A stretch of 64,000 bases of DNA from Bacteroidales bacterium UBA5536. GTDB taxonomy: Bacteria > Bacteroidota > Bacteroidia > Bacteroidales > F082. The DNA is taken from positions 1-64,000 of the forward strand of contig DINQ01000008.1 of assembly GCA_002426795.1 (NCBI GenBank), read 5' to 3'. Below the pieces are notes generated by a model. That model searched no databases. It was not told the DNA's origin and worked only from the letters and a program-made list of their open reading frames with translations. Of this stretch, positions 35,652-44,054 are shown piece after piece (position 1 is the stretch's first letter; each line of letters starts with the position of its first letter). A program made the position numbers and the translations under genes.

Positions 35652-37427
35652 ATGAAACACTTTCTACTTTCGATGTGCATTCTACTGATAAGTAGTTTGC
35701 AGGCACAAACATTTACCGAGGTTACGACAGCCATTTCGCCGTTGTTTTTTGCATCGGCTGATTTTGCCGACTACGATAACGACGGCGACCAGGATCTGGC
35801 CATTATTGGCGTTGATGACAATTTTAATGATATGGCAGAAATTTACAGAAATGATGGAGGCAGTTTTACGGCGATCAATGCAGGCCTGACACCCATACAT
35901 ATGGGAGCCGTCAGCTGGGCTGACTTTGATGGTGACGGCGACTTCGACCTTTTGTGTGCAGGTCAGGATTATTCGATGAATGCATCTGCCATTGTTTACT
36001 TAAACGAAAATGGCAGCTTCGTACCAGCAGGGCTTGAACTTCCGGCTGGTTTCTGGAATTCGGCCGGCTGGGGCGATTACGACAACGATGGCGATCTCGA
36101 TTTGGCATATTCCTGGTACACGACCGGCACTTCACACAGTTCCATCTTTAAGAATGGCAATGGCACTCTAACCGACATCGGGGCAGGAATAACCGGTCTT
36201 ACTGAAGGTTCGATGGAATGGGGTGACTACGACGGAGACGGCGATCTGGATTTGCTTCATACTGGCACTCCCGCTGATTTCAGCAACACACTGGTGCTGA
36301 TTTATGAGAACAATGAGGGTAATTTTACTGATATCGGGGTAGATTTCATGGATTGTACCTGGTACAACAATGCGCTTTGGAGCGATGTTGACAATGACGG
36401 CGACCTGGATGTGCTTTATATTGGCGACAATGGCATGACCTATCCATTTGTTGTTTACATCAACAATAATGGAACATTTGAAATGGTAAACACTGGTTTA
36501 ACAGGTGTGAGAACAAGCAATGGAAATATCGGCCTTGTAGCTGGCGATATTGATAATGATGGCGATTTGGATGTAGTGAATACCGGCGATAGCAAAACCT
36601 ATGATAAATCCACCAAAATTTTCATCAATAACAACGGAACATTTACCGAACTTGCCCACACAATTCCAGGTTTTGGCTCAGGAACCCTGGATTTGACCGA
36701 CATTGATAACGATGGCGATCTCGACTTGTTCTTTGCGGGTTACGACAGCAATTCCGATGCAGATGTCGCCTTGTTCATCAATGATGCCAACTCGAATACA
36801 TACAGCACCAATTTGGCACCGGATGCTCCGGCCAATCTGACATCAGTCGTGGGGGAAAACTCTGTTGAGCTCAGTTGGGATGCCGCCATGGACGATCATA
36901 CCCCTGAATTATCTCTGCAATACAATATATACATTGGAACAGCCAGTGCACAAGGCAACGTAGTTTGTGCTCAGTCTGTGGTAGATCCACAGGCGTCGAA
37001 CAATGGATTTCATTTCGTCCCTAAAAATGGAAATTGCCAGAATATGCTGACTTTCCACATGGATAATCTACCTGATGGTTTGTATTATTGGAGCGTTCAG
37101 GCAATTGATCAATCAGGCAGCGCATCTGCCTTTGCGGCAGAACAGTTTTTTGATATCGGGAACGTTACAGGTACACAAGCGATGTCAGATGTATCAGGAA
37201 TCAATTTGTATCCCAATCCGACAAATCATACAGTGCATGTTTCTTGTAAAAACGGTCTGGCACGAGAAGTTAATATTTTCAGCCTTACTGGTCAATTGAT
37301 GAAAACTTTACAAGCTACTTCTGCAGATTTTGATTTGGATGTCAATGATTTATCATCTGGAATGTATGTTATCGAGCTCATTACAAATGATACAAAAGCA
37401 GTGAAAAAGTTGCGCATCGAAAGGTAA
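35652..37427 (+). CDS. T9SS protein with seven FG-GAP/VCBS repeats
   Basis: 591 residues. Signal peptide MKHFLLSMCILLISSLQA-Q. Seven repeats with calcium-binding loops follow at regular spacing to residue ~385: DYDNDGDQDLAIIG, DFDGDGDFDLLCAG, DYDNDGDLDLAYSW, DYDGDGDLDLLHTG, DVDNDGDLDVLYIG, DIDNDGDLDVVNTG, DIDNDGDLDLFFAG. They should fold as a calcium-stabilised beta-propeller. Residues ~395-500 are an Fn3-like module (APANLTSVVGENSVELSWDA). The end is a T9SS sorting domain (NLYPNPTNHTVHVSC ... LSSGMYVIELIT ... KKLRIER). Secreted, likely surface-bound. Monocistronic with its own terminator. Confidence 0.93.
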   Translation: MKHFLLSMCILLISSLQAQTFTEVTTAISPLFFASADFADYDNDGDQDLAIIGVDDNFNDMAEIYRNDGGSFTAINAGLTPIHMGAVSWADFDGDGDFDLLCAGQDYSMNASAIVYLNENGSFVPAGLELPAGFWNSAGWGDYDNDGDLDLAYSWYTTGTSHSSIFKNGNGTLTDIGAGITGLTEGSMEWGDYDGDGDLDLLHTGTPADFSNTLVLIYENNEGNFTDIGVDFMDCTWYNNALWSDVDNDGDLDVLYIGDNGMTYPFVVYINNNGTFEMVNTGLTGVRTSNGNIGLVAGDIDNDGDLDVVNTGDSKTYDKSTKIFINNNGTFTELAHTIPGFGSGTLDLTDIDNDGDLDLFFAGYDSNSDADVALFINDANSNTYSTNLAPDAPANLTSVVGENSVELSWDAAMDDHTPELSLQYNIYIGTASAQGNVVCAQSVVDPQASNNGFHFVPKNGNCQNMLTFHMDNLPDGLYYWSVQAIDQSGSASAFAAEQFFDIGNVTGTQAMSDVSGINLYPNPTNHTVHVSCKNGLAREVNIFSLTGQLMKTLQATSADFDLDVNDLSSGMYVIELITNDTKAVKKLRIER

Positions 37428-37449
37428 GTCAGCTATATTTTTATGATAA

Positions 37450-37486
37450 ACAAGCCTCAAGTCAATCGATTTGGGGCTTTTTTTTA
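37450..37486 (+). terminator. Terminator after the 591-aa gene
   Basis: Stem AAGCCTCAA / TTTGGGGCTT (G-T pair included) with loop gtcaatcga, followed by eight T residues, 23 nt after the stop. Confidence 0.85.
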
Positions 37487-37571
37487 TGAATTAAATCCGT
37501 TTTACAATCTGAAATAATAGAGTTAGGATAATTGAAATCAGTGGAAAAGCCCAGGGTATTTAATATCTGAC

Positions 37572-38972
37572 TTACTTTCCGATACAAAACTTCCCAAAAA
37601 TAGCACCCAGCACTTCATCCGTAGTGATCTCGCCAGTGATAGTACCCAGGTGGTGTAATGCGCGTCGCAGATCAATGGTTGCCAGATCAGTAGGCAATCC
37701 TGTCCTGAAGCCTTCTTCAACTGATTCGAGCGATTCATAGGCCGCCTGCAGCGCTTCGTAATGACGGGCATTGCTGACAATCACGTCGTGTTCGGGCGTC
37801 ATATTTCTGGCTATCGTCAGCAAACTTTCTGCAATCAGGTTGATGTTTTCCTTGCGTTTGGCTGATACAAAAATCGTTTCAAGTTCAACCATTTCTGCAA
37901 AATGTGGAGGGGTTTCTCCCAGCTTGTCAGCCTTGTTTCCAATCAGGATAAAATGCTTTTCTTTGTCGGCTATATAGCTTCTAAACTCGGTCAGCATCTC
38001 ATCCGCCGAATTGTTATCGCAAGCTGCCAAATCGCAGACATATAAAATGACAGTCGCTTGTTTGATCTTTTCATAGGTACGTTCGATGCCCATATTTTCG
38101 ATGGTATCGTCCGAATCGCGCAAACCGGCCGTATCGATAAACCGGAAACTGTATCCTTCAATAACAATTGTATCTTCGATGCTGTCGCGCGTAGTGCCTG
38201 GAATGTCGCTCACAATCGCCCTTTCCTCGTTGAGAATGGCATTGAGCAGGGTACTTTTCCCCACATTGGGTTTGCCGATGATTGCAACCGGAATCCCACT
38301 CTTGATTGCATTACCGGTTTTGAAACTTTGCAAAAGCGTAAAAATGGCCTTTTTCAGTTCAGAGAGTAAAGCGAAAAACTGCTCCCTATTCGCAAACTCA
38401 ACATCTTCCTCCGAGAAATCAAGTTCCAGCTCAATCAAGGCCGTAAAATCGATCAGCTGTTGGCGAAGTTCTTTGATTTTTGATGAGAAACCGCCACGCA
38501 TTTGGGTTACCGCCAGGTGGTGTGCTGCTTTAGATTGTGAGGCAATAAGGTCGGCCACAGCTTCTGCCTGTGTGAGATCGAAACGTCCACTGGCAAAGGC
38601 ACGCATGGTAAATTCACCAGGTTGAGCCAAACGCGCCCCTTTTTGCAGTAGAAGCAGTAGCAGTTGTTGCTGAATATAAACAGATCCATGGCAGCTGATT
38701 TCAGCAGCATGCTCGCCCGTGTAGGAGTGAGGAGACTTGAAGAGTGTAACCAATACCTCATCAACAAATCCCTCATCATCAAATATTTGTCCAAAATAAG
38801 CATGATGCGAAATCGCGTTTTCTGGCGAGAAATGTTTGTTTCGTGCCTTGAAAATTTCGTGAATGATAAGGTGGCTTTGTGCTCCGGACAACCGAATAAC
38901 CGCAATGGCACCTGAACCCTGCGCAGTGGCTAGTGCACAAATAGTGTCGTGATTGTGAAGATCAATAAACAT
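37572..38972 (-). CDS. mnmE: tRNA modification GTPase MnmE
   Basis: 466 residues, full length. The N-terminal tetrahydrofolate-binding domain includes GSGAIAVIRLSG and GEFTMRAFASGRFDLTQAEA (around residues 115-140). The inserted G domain has G1 GKPNVGKST (~225), G2/G3 region IPGTTRD and DTAGLRD, and G4 NKAD. The C-terminus ends in FCIGK with the catalytic Cys. With MnmG it makes the 5-carboxymethylaminomethyl group at the wobble uridine of certain tRNAs. Cytoplasmic. Divergent from sucD with 242 nt between starts; probably monocistronic. Confidence 0.98.
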   Translation of the reverse strand: MFIDLHNHDTICALATAQGSGAIAVIRLSGAQSHLIIHEIFKARNKHFSPENAISHHAYFGQIFDDEGFVDEVLVTLFKSPHSYTGEHAAEISCHGSVYIQQQLLLLLLQKGARLAQPGEFTMRAFASGRFDLTQAEAVADLIASQSKAAHHLAVTQMRGGFSSKIKELRQQLIDFTALIELELDFSEEDVEFANREQFFALLSELKKAIFTLLQSFKTGNAIKSGIPVAIIGKPNVGKSTLLNAILNEERAIVSDIPGTTRDSIEDTIVIEGYSFRFIDTAGLRDSDDTIENMGIERTYEKIKQATVILYVCDLAACDNNSADEMLTEFRSYIADKEKHFILIGNKADKLGETPPHFAEMVELETIFVSAKRKENINLIAESLLTIARNMTPEHDVIVSNARHYEALQAAYESLESVEEGFRTGLPTDLATIDLRRALHHLGTITGEITTDEVLGAIFGKFCIGK

Positions 38973-39142
38973 AGACCGACTGATTTGAAGAGTGAATTTT
39001 CAGACCAAATTTAAGGTATATTTTCAATCAGGCTTCACTAATACATTCGTTCACCTTTTTCTTTATCGGCTCTTAAGTGCATTCAATCTATTTTTCGAAC
39101 ACTATAGAGTCATTAGCGCATCAGAATTATCCTTTTTTGTTT

Positions 39143-39171
39143 TTTGTTCCCAACAAAAGATCGTACTTTTG
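39143..39171 (+). promoter_or_regulatory. Promoter candidate of sucD
   Basis: TTTG at 39143-39146, 17 nt, TACTTTTG at 39164-39171 (exact TAnnTTTG), leaving a leader of about 37 nt to the ATG at 39215. Confidence 0.5.
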
Positions 39172-39214
39172 ACCATTCAATTCAAAACAGCTAATAGCAA
39201 TATATTTTCAAAAG

Positions 39215-40084
39215 ATGAGCGTACTGATCAACAAAAATTCCAAAGTTATTGTGCAAGGATTCACAGGCAGCGAAGGTACTTTCCACGCCAGCCAGATGAT
39301 TGAATACGGCACTAAGGTGGTTGGTGGAGTTACTCCCGGAAAAGGTGGACAAAAACACCTCGAAAAACCTGTTTTCAATACTGTTTCTGATGCAGTTAAA
39401 GCAACCGGGGCAGATGTCTCCATCATTTTTGTGCCACCGGCATTTGCAGCAGATGCCATCATGGAAGCCGCAGCTGCAGGTATTGGGGTTATTGTGTGCA
39501 TCACCGAGGGAATTCCGACTTCAGATATGATCAAAGTGAAAGAATTTCTTAAAGGACATAACAGCCGCCTGATAGGACCTAACTGCCCTGGCGTAATTAC
39601 TCCCGGAGAAGCCAAAGTAGGCATTATGCCTGGTTTTATTCACCAAAAAGGCCGGGTAGGTATTGTTTCGCGCTCAGGGACATTGACCTATGAAGCTGTT
39701 GACCAATTAACAAAAGCTGGTTTGGGACAAACTACTGCCATCGGAATTGGAGGTGACCCCATCATTGGCACAACTACACGTGATGCTGTGCAACTCCTGA
39801 TGAATGATCCAGAAACTGAAGGTATTGTTATGATTGGCGAAATCGGTGGCAGTATGGAAGCTGATGCTGCTTACTGGATCAAAGAAAATGGAACTAAACC
39901 TGTTGTAGGCTTTATCGCCGGTGCGACAGCCCCTAAAGGACGCACGATGGGTCATGCAGGCGCTATCATTGGTGGAAAAGCTGATACTGCCGAAGCCAAA
40001 AAAGAAATTTTACGTGATTGTGGAGTACATGTTGTTGATTCGCCTGCCGATATCGGCAAGAAGATGCTCGAAGTACTGAAATAA
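39215..40084 (+). CDS. sucD: Succinyl-CoA ligase (ADP/GDP-forming) subunit alpha
   Basis: 289 residues, the normal length. The N-terminal CoA-binding Rossmann domain has VIVQGFTGSEGTFHASQMIE and GGVTPGKGG; the C-terminal ligase domain has SRSGTLTYEAVDQLTKAGLG and the active-site region TMGHAGAIIGG with the phosphorylated His. It converts succinyl-CoA to succinate with substrate-level phosphorylation in the TCA cycle or in succinate/propionate metabolism. The beta subunit gene (sucC) is not adjacent on either side, so the subunits are encoded apart, as often in Bacteroidota. A terminator follows at 40121. Confidence 0.98.
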   Translation: MSVLINKNSKVIVQGFTGSEGTFHASQMIEYGTKVVGGVTPGKGGQKHLEKPVFNTVSDAVKATGADVSIIFVPPAFAADAIMEAAAAGIGVIVCITEGIPTSDMIKVKEFLKGHNSRLIGPNCPGVITPGEAKVGIMPGFIHQKGRVGIVSRSGTLTYEAVDQLTKAGLGQTTAIGIGGDPIIGTTTRDAVQLLMNDPETEGIVMIGEIGGSMEADAAYWIKENGTKPVVGFIAGATAPKGRTMGHAGAIIGGKADTAEAKKEILRDCGVHVVDSPADIGKKMLEVLK

Positions 40085-40120
40085 ACAGTTTTCGTTCAAG
40101 ATTTATCTACTTTGTTTTGG

Positions 40121-40149
40121 CCGCTTCTCTCAGGAGGAGCGGTTTTTTT
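40121..40149 (+). terminator. Terminator after sucD, touching the stop codon of the next gene
   Basis: Stem CCGCTTCTC / GAGGAGCGG (one G-T pair) with a 4-nt loop and seven T. The T-run runs into the TAA of the convergent AI-2E-type gene (40148-40150). Confidence 0.85.
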
Positions 40150-41188
40150 ATGCCATCAATTTTGCTAAAGTGCGCGTACCTTCTGTTTGCTCCATGATCG
40201 CTTTGAGCATCACCGTGATAGGAATGGACAAAATCAACCCCGGGACACCCCACAAATATCCCCAAAACATCAGCATCACCAAAACGGTTATTACGTTGAT
40301 CGAAAACGATTTACCCATCAATATGGGTTCGATTACTGAACCAAATACGACCTGAACACCAGTAAATAATATAGCTGCCAGGAAAATCGTCCCAGGCTGA
40401 TCGAGTTCGATAAAAGCAAAAAGAGCAGCCAATACAGTAGCTATAACTGAACCTATCATCTGCACAAAGTTGATGGCAAATGCAAACAAACCCCAAAAGA
40501 GCGGAAAGCTGATACCAAGACTCCAGGCCACAATACCAAAACCAAGCCCTGTGAAGAAACTCATCAAAAACTTAACCTTTAAAAATTTGACTATGCTTTT
40601 TTCAACAGCCAGATAGATTTTAATCCATTTGGTACGGTGCGAACCTCCGGCACCCTGCATGATGGTGTTAAAGTTCACTGTACCAGCCAATAAAAGGACC
40701 AGAAAAAACAAGGTCATCAGGAACATCACAACTGTTTTCTGCAAAAACATCAAGGTTGTACCAAAATTGCCGTAAATCATTTCGCTGAACTGCGTGCTGG
40801 ACACAATTCCTTCAATCGCGCTTTTTTTGGTTTGCAGGTCAATTTTTAGCATTTCTGCGTAGGGCAGGAGCATCGAACCAATCTTTTGATCGAGCCGGTT
40901 GAATAATGCGTCTTTTCCTTCTAAAATTTCAGCACCAGTGAGCCTGATTAGCATGAAGACAACAAAAGCTGTTGTAATAAAAATCAGCAACACAACCGAC
41001 AGAGACAAATATTTTGGCCATGCATGCTTGTGAAACCACCTTAACATAGGCACAAATAACAATGAAATAAAGAACGCAAAGAGCAAAGGAGTAAAAATAA
41101 ATGACAACAATTTCGCGCTGTATAACACGATTGGCAATGCAATCAGCGCCAAAAGCCTGTTGGTGGTGGCTAAATTATTCAAGTTCAT
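40148..41188 (-). CDS. AI-2E family transporter
   Basis: 346 residues from the ATG at 41188 (a TTG 15 nt upstream is in frame but unlikely). It has about seven or eight hydrophobic helices: paired N-terminal ones (LIALPIVLYSAKLLSFIFTPLLFAFF is one long run), a central hydrophilic section (residues ~95-145), then VVMFLMTLFFLVLLLAG, FFTGLGFGIVAWSLGISFPLFWGL and the C-terminal WGYLWGVPGLILSIPITVMLKAI, the signature of the AI-2E/PerM (PF01594) family. Members export small molecules or act in Na+/H+ balance; few use autoinducer-2 itself. Substrate not predictable. Convergent with sucD. Confidence 0.92.
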   Translation of the reverse strand: MNLNNLATTNRLLALIALPIVLYSAKLLSFIFTPLLFAFFISLLFVPMLRWFHKHAWPKYLSLSVVLLIFITTAFVVFMLIRLTGAEILEGKDALFNRLDQKIGSMLLPYAEMLKIDLQTKKSAIEGIVSSTQFSEMIYGNFGTTLMFLQKTVVMFLMTLFFLVLLLAGTVNFNTIMQGAGGSHRTKWIKIYLAVEKSIVKFLKVKFLMSFFTGLGFGIVAWSLGISFPLFWGLFAFAINFVQMIGSVIATVLAALFAFIELDQPGTIFLAAILFTGVQVVFGSVIEPILMGKSFSINVITVLVMLMFWGYLWGVPGLILSIPITVMLKAIMEQTEGTRTLAKLMA

Positions 41189-41329
41189 AGTTTCGGTTTT
41201 CAATTTTGTGCAAGATCAGTTAAGTTTGCGTATCTATCAACAAATAAAATTACTCAGAGTTTTACTTGATTTGAGGAATAAAATGAAAAATCACTGGTTT
41301 TATTGTAAATTGCGTCATAAACTACTGCC

Positions 41330-42220
41330 ATGAATACCTATTACAACAATCCTGCAGTACTTGCAACTCCGGGAAAAAAGCATCTTGTTTCTGATTTCGA
41401 TTCAAGTTTTACCGGAGATATTTCTCATAAAAAAGAAGCTTCAGAGCTACTTAAAGCTAACATAAAACAGCTCATCGATATACAGGAACGTCTGTATGCA
41501 GATAATACCTATTCAGTACTTATCATTTTCCAGGCCATGGATGCTGCCGGCAAAGACGGAACCATTAAACATGTGATGTCGGGCCTCAATCCGCAAGGCA
41601 CGCAAGTATTTAGTTTTAAGGCGCCTTCGATGCTTGAACTGGATCACGATTATTTCTGGCGAACCTATCGCTGTATGCCTCAACGGGGTAATTTTGGAAT
41701 CTTCAACAGGTCGTATTACGAAGAAGTACTTGTGGTAAAGGTACATCCGCAATTTCTGATGAATCAACGCCTGCCGGGAATCAAAAAACCTGAAGATATA
41801 AAAGAATCTTTCTGGACAAACCGTTACCGCCAAATCAACGACATTGAAAGACACCTGACTGAAAATGGTACCATTGTGCTGAAGTTTTTCCTCAATGTAT
41901 CAAAAGATGAGCAAAAGAAAAGGTTCCTGAAGCGCATTGAAGATCCCAGCCGAAACTGGAAATTTTCAGCGTCCGACATCAAGGAAAGACAACATTGGGA
42001 TGCCTATATGCAGGCATACAGTGATATGCTCACGCACACTTCTACCGAGCTGGCTCCCTGGTACGTAATTCCTGCCGATCACAAATGGTTTATGCGTTAT
42101 GCTGTCAGCAATATCATCATCAACCGGTTGAAAAAAATAGATTTACAGTTCCCCACCTTGCCCGAGACAGAGCAAAAAAGATTAGCTGAGGCTCAGAAAG
42201 AACTAGATCAAGAAGTTTGA
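41330..42220 (+). CDS. Polyphosphate kinase 2 family phosphotransferase
   Basis: 296 residues. PPK2 hallmarks: Walker A FQAMDAAGKDGTIKHVMSGL near residue 65, the RCMPQRGNFGIFNRSYYEEV Walker B/lid entrance near 115, KFFLNVSKDEQKKRFLKR, and the lid end PSRNWKFSASDIKERQHWD followed by PWYVIPADHKWFMRYAV. The family uses polyphosphate to phosphorylate AMP, ADP or other nucleoside (di)phosphates. The class cannot be settled by eye; the length is that of one-domain PPK2. Cytoplasmic. It ends 3 nt before the stop of the convergent rarA. Confidence 0.95.
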   Translation: MNTYYNNPAVLATPGKKHLVSDFDSSFTGDISHKKEASELLKANIKQLIDIQERLYADNTYSVLIIFQAMDAAGKDGTIKHVMSGLNPQGTQVFSFKAPSMLELDHDYFWRTYRCMPQRGNFGIFNRSYYEEVLVVKVHPQFLMNQRLPGIKKPEDIKESFWTNRYRQINDIERHLTENGTIVLKFFLNVSKDEQKKRFLKRIEDPSRNWKFSASDIKERQHWDAYMQAYSDMLTHTSTELAPWYVIPADHKWFMRYAVSNIIINRLKKIDLQFPTLPETEQKRLAEAQKELDQEV

Positions 42221-42223
42221 TTT

Positions 42224-43510
42224 TTAATAACCGTATTTTTTTTTCCAACGTTTCTGAAGAGCCTCTCTCAGCTCGTTTTCGCGGGGGTTATTTCCGGGAT
42301 CGTAAAACTTTTGTCCGCTGATGGAATCGGGCAGAAATTCCTGTTCAACAAAATTTCCTTCGTAACTGTGTGCATATTTGTATGATTCGCCATATCCCAG
42401 ATCTTTCATCAATCGGGTAGGAGCATTACGTAAATGCAGTGGCACACTCAGGTCACCGGTCTTTTTTACCACTTCCTGGGCAAGGTTGATCGCCTGATAA
42501 GAGGCATTACTCTTTGCAGAAGCCGCCAGATAAATCGCTGTTTGCGAAAGGATAATCCGGCTCTCGGGCCAGCCTATTTTCTGAACGGCATCAAAACAAC
42601 TATTGGCCAGCAACAGTGCATTTGGGTTAGCGTTTCCGATATCCTCCGAAGCCAGGATCAGCATTCGACGGGCGATAAATAAGGGATCTTCTCCTGCTTC
42701 AACCATACGCGCCAGATAATAAACTGCCGCATTTGGATCGCTTCCCCGCAATGATTTGATAAATGCAGAAATAACATCATAATGCATTTCTCCCTTTTTG
42801 TCGTATTTGACCAGATTTTGCTGAATACACCTTTTCGTTGCTTCATTGGTGATAACAATGGTTTTGGCAGTTTCATTTTCTTCATTCAACACGTCCACAA
42901 CCAGTTCGATGGCATTGAGCAAACGCCTGGCGTCTCCACCGCTGATTTGCAGTAGAGCTTCCTGTTCGCGCAATTCAATGTCCTTGCTATAATCTTTTTG
43001 AAGCACTTTGAGAGCAGTTTCTGTCAACGCTTCCAAATGATTGATTTCGAGCGATTTCAACACATAAACCTGGCAGCGGGATAACAAGGGCGAAATCACT
43101 TCAAACGATGGATTTTCAGTGGTTGCGCCAATAAGCGTAATCAAACCTTTTTCAACAGCAGCCAGCAAAGAATCCTGTTGCGATTTGCTGAAACGATGAA
43201 TTTCATCGATGAACAATACAGGTGCCATGGGTAGCATGCGCGCACGCTCTATTACATCACGCACATCTTTCACACCGCTGCTAACGGCACTGAGGGTGTA
43301 GAAGTTCCGGTTGATTTGTTTTGAAATGATAAAAGCAAGTGTGGTCTTGCCAACACCAGGTGGTCCCCAAAAAATCATCGACGGAATACGCCCGGCATCA
43401 ATAGCGCGCTTTAAAATAGCTCCTTCACCCACCAGGTGCTCTTGTCCGATATAGTCTTTCAGACTATCCGGACGCAGACGTTCAGCAAGAGGCGTGAGTG
43501 ATCTATTCAT
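42224..43510 (-). CDS. rarA: Replication-associated recombination protein A (RarA/MgsA)
   Basis: 428 residues. N-terminus PLAERLRPDSLKDYIGQEHL, Walker A GPPGVGKTT near residue 50, Walker B LFIDEIHRF, sensor 1 GATTENPSF, and SRCQVYVLKSL, all typical of the clamp-loader-like AAA+ RarA/WRNIP1/Mgs1 family. The C-terminal helical part has LRGSDPNAAVYYLARMVEAGEDP and the conserved ASEDIGNANP and LPDSISGQKFYDPG. It acts at stalled replication forks. The region upstream (43533-43560) holds a promoter pattern on the minus strand. Confidence 0.98.
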   Translation of the reverse strand: MNRSLTPLAERLRPDSLKDYIGQEHLVGEGAILKRAIDAGRIPSMIFWGPPGVGKTTLAFIISKQINRNFYTLSAVSSGVKDVRDVIERARMLPMAPVLFIDEIHRFSKSQQDSLLAAVEKGLITLIGATTENPSFEVISPLLSRCQVYVLKSLEINHLEALTETALKVLQKDYSKDIELREQEALLQISGGDARRLLNAIELVVDVLNEENETAKTIVITNEATKRCIQQNLVKYDKKGEMHYDVISAFIKSLRGSDPNAAVYYLARMVEAGEDPLFIARRMLILASEDIGNANPNALLLANSCFDAVQKIGWPESRIILSQTAIYLAASAKSNASYQAINLAQEVVKKTGDLSVPLHLRNAPTRLMKDLGYGESYKYAHSYEGNFVEQEFLPDSISGQKFYDPGNNPRENELREALQKRWKKKYGY

Positions 43511-43532
43511 GGTTGATGCGTCAATACTTTTA

Positions 43533-43560
43533 CAAAGGTAGTGCTTTCACGCTGTTCAAA
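43533..43560 (-). promoter_or_regulatory. Promoter candidate of rarA
   Basis: The minus strand reads TTTG (43560-43557), 16 nt, TACCTTTG (43540-43533), an exact -7 element, 23 nt before the ATG. On the plus strand TAACTTTG at 43565-43572 could serve the divergent gene at 43628. Confidence 0.45.
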
Positions 43561-43627
43561 TGTTTAACTTTGTCACAAACATCGTTAAATGAAAGGTCGA
43601 TCACCGAAATTAGACTAAAAGAAAACC

Positions 43628-44038
43628 ATGAAGCTTTTGATGATTTATTGTGAGCGTTTTGCCTATGTGCCTGTGAGTAAAACCCTTGAAGATTTTCCGG
43701 AAGTAAACGAAGCCGGGAGCTATGACAAGGTGCTTGTTGCTTTTATACATGCTGAGGCTGCTGACGAGGACAATCCGAAAGGGGTGGAGGACAAATTGCT
43801 CAAAAATGTAAAATGGGCAGCTGGCAAAAATAATACGCAGCATATTATCCTGCATTCATTTGCGCATCTATCTGAGAGCAAAGCCGTTCCAATATTCACA
43901 AAGACTATTTTCGATAAAGCTGAAACCCGGCTGAAAAATGCCAACTGGCAATGTCATCAAACTCCTTTTGGCTATTTTCTCGATTTAAAACTCGATGCGC
44001 CAGGCGTATCACAAGCCCGAATATTTAAGTCGTTTTAA
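43628..44038 (+). CDS. Stand-alone threonyl-tRNA synthetase editing domain-like protein
   Basis: 136 residues, cytoplasmic. The sequence follows the archaeal ThrRS editing domain (tRNA-Thr_ED, D-aminoacyl-tRNA deacylase fold): MKLLMIYCERFAY at the N-terminus, VLVAFIHAEAADEDN, then HIILHSFAHLSESKAVP, matching the 'HxFAHLS' motif of that domain, and near the end CHQTPFGYFLDLKLDAPG ('PFGxxxxxxL...G'). In archaea the domain clears Ser-tRNA(Thr) or D-amino acids; here it stands alone, so it may be a trans-editing or D-aminoacyl-tRNA deacylase factor (inference). Divergent from rarA. Confidence 0.8.
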   Translation: MKLLMIYCERFAYVPVSKTLEDFPEVNEAGSYDKVLVAFIHAEAADEDNPKGVEDKLLKNVKWAAGKNNTQHIILHSFAHLSESKAVPIFTKTIFDKAETRLKNANWQCHQTPFGYFLDLKLDAPGVSQARIFKSF

Positions 44039-44054
44039 AAAAACACAGCTATTA

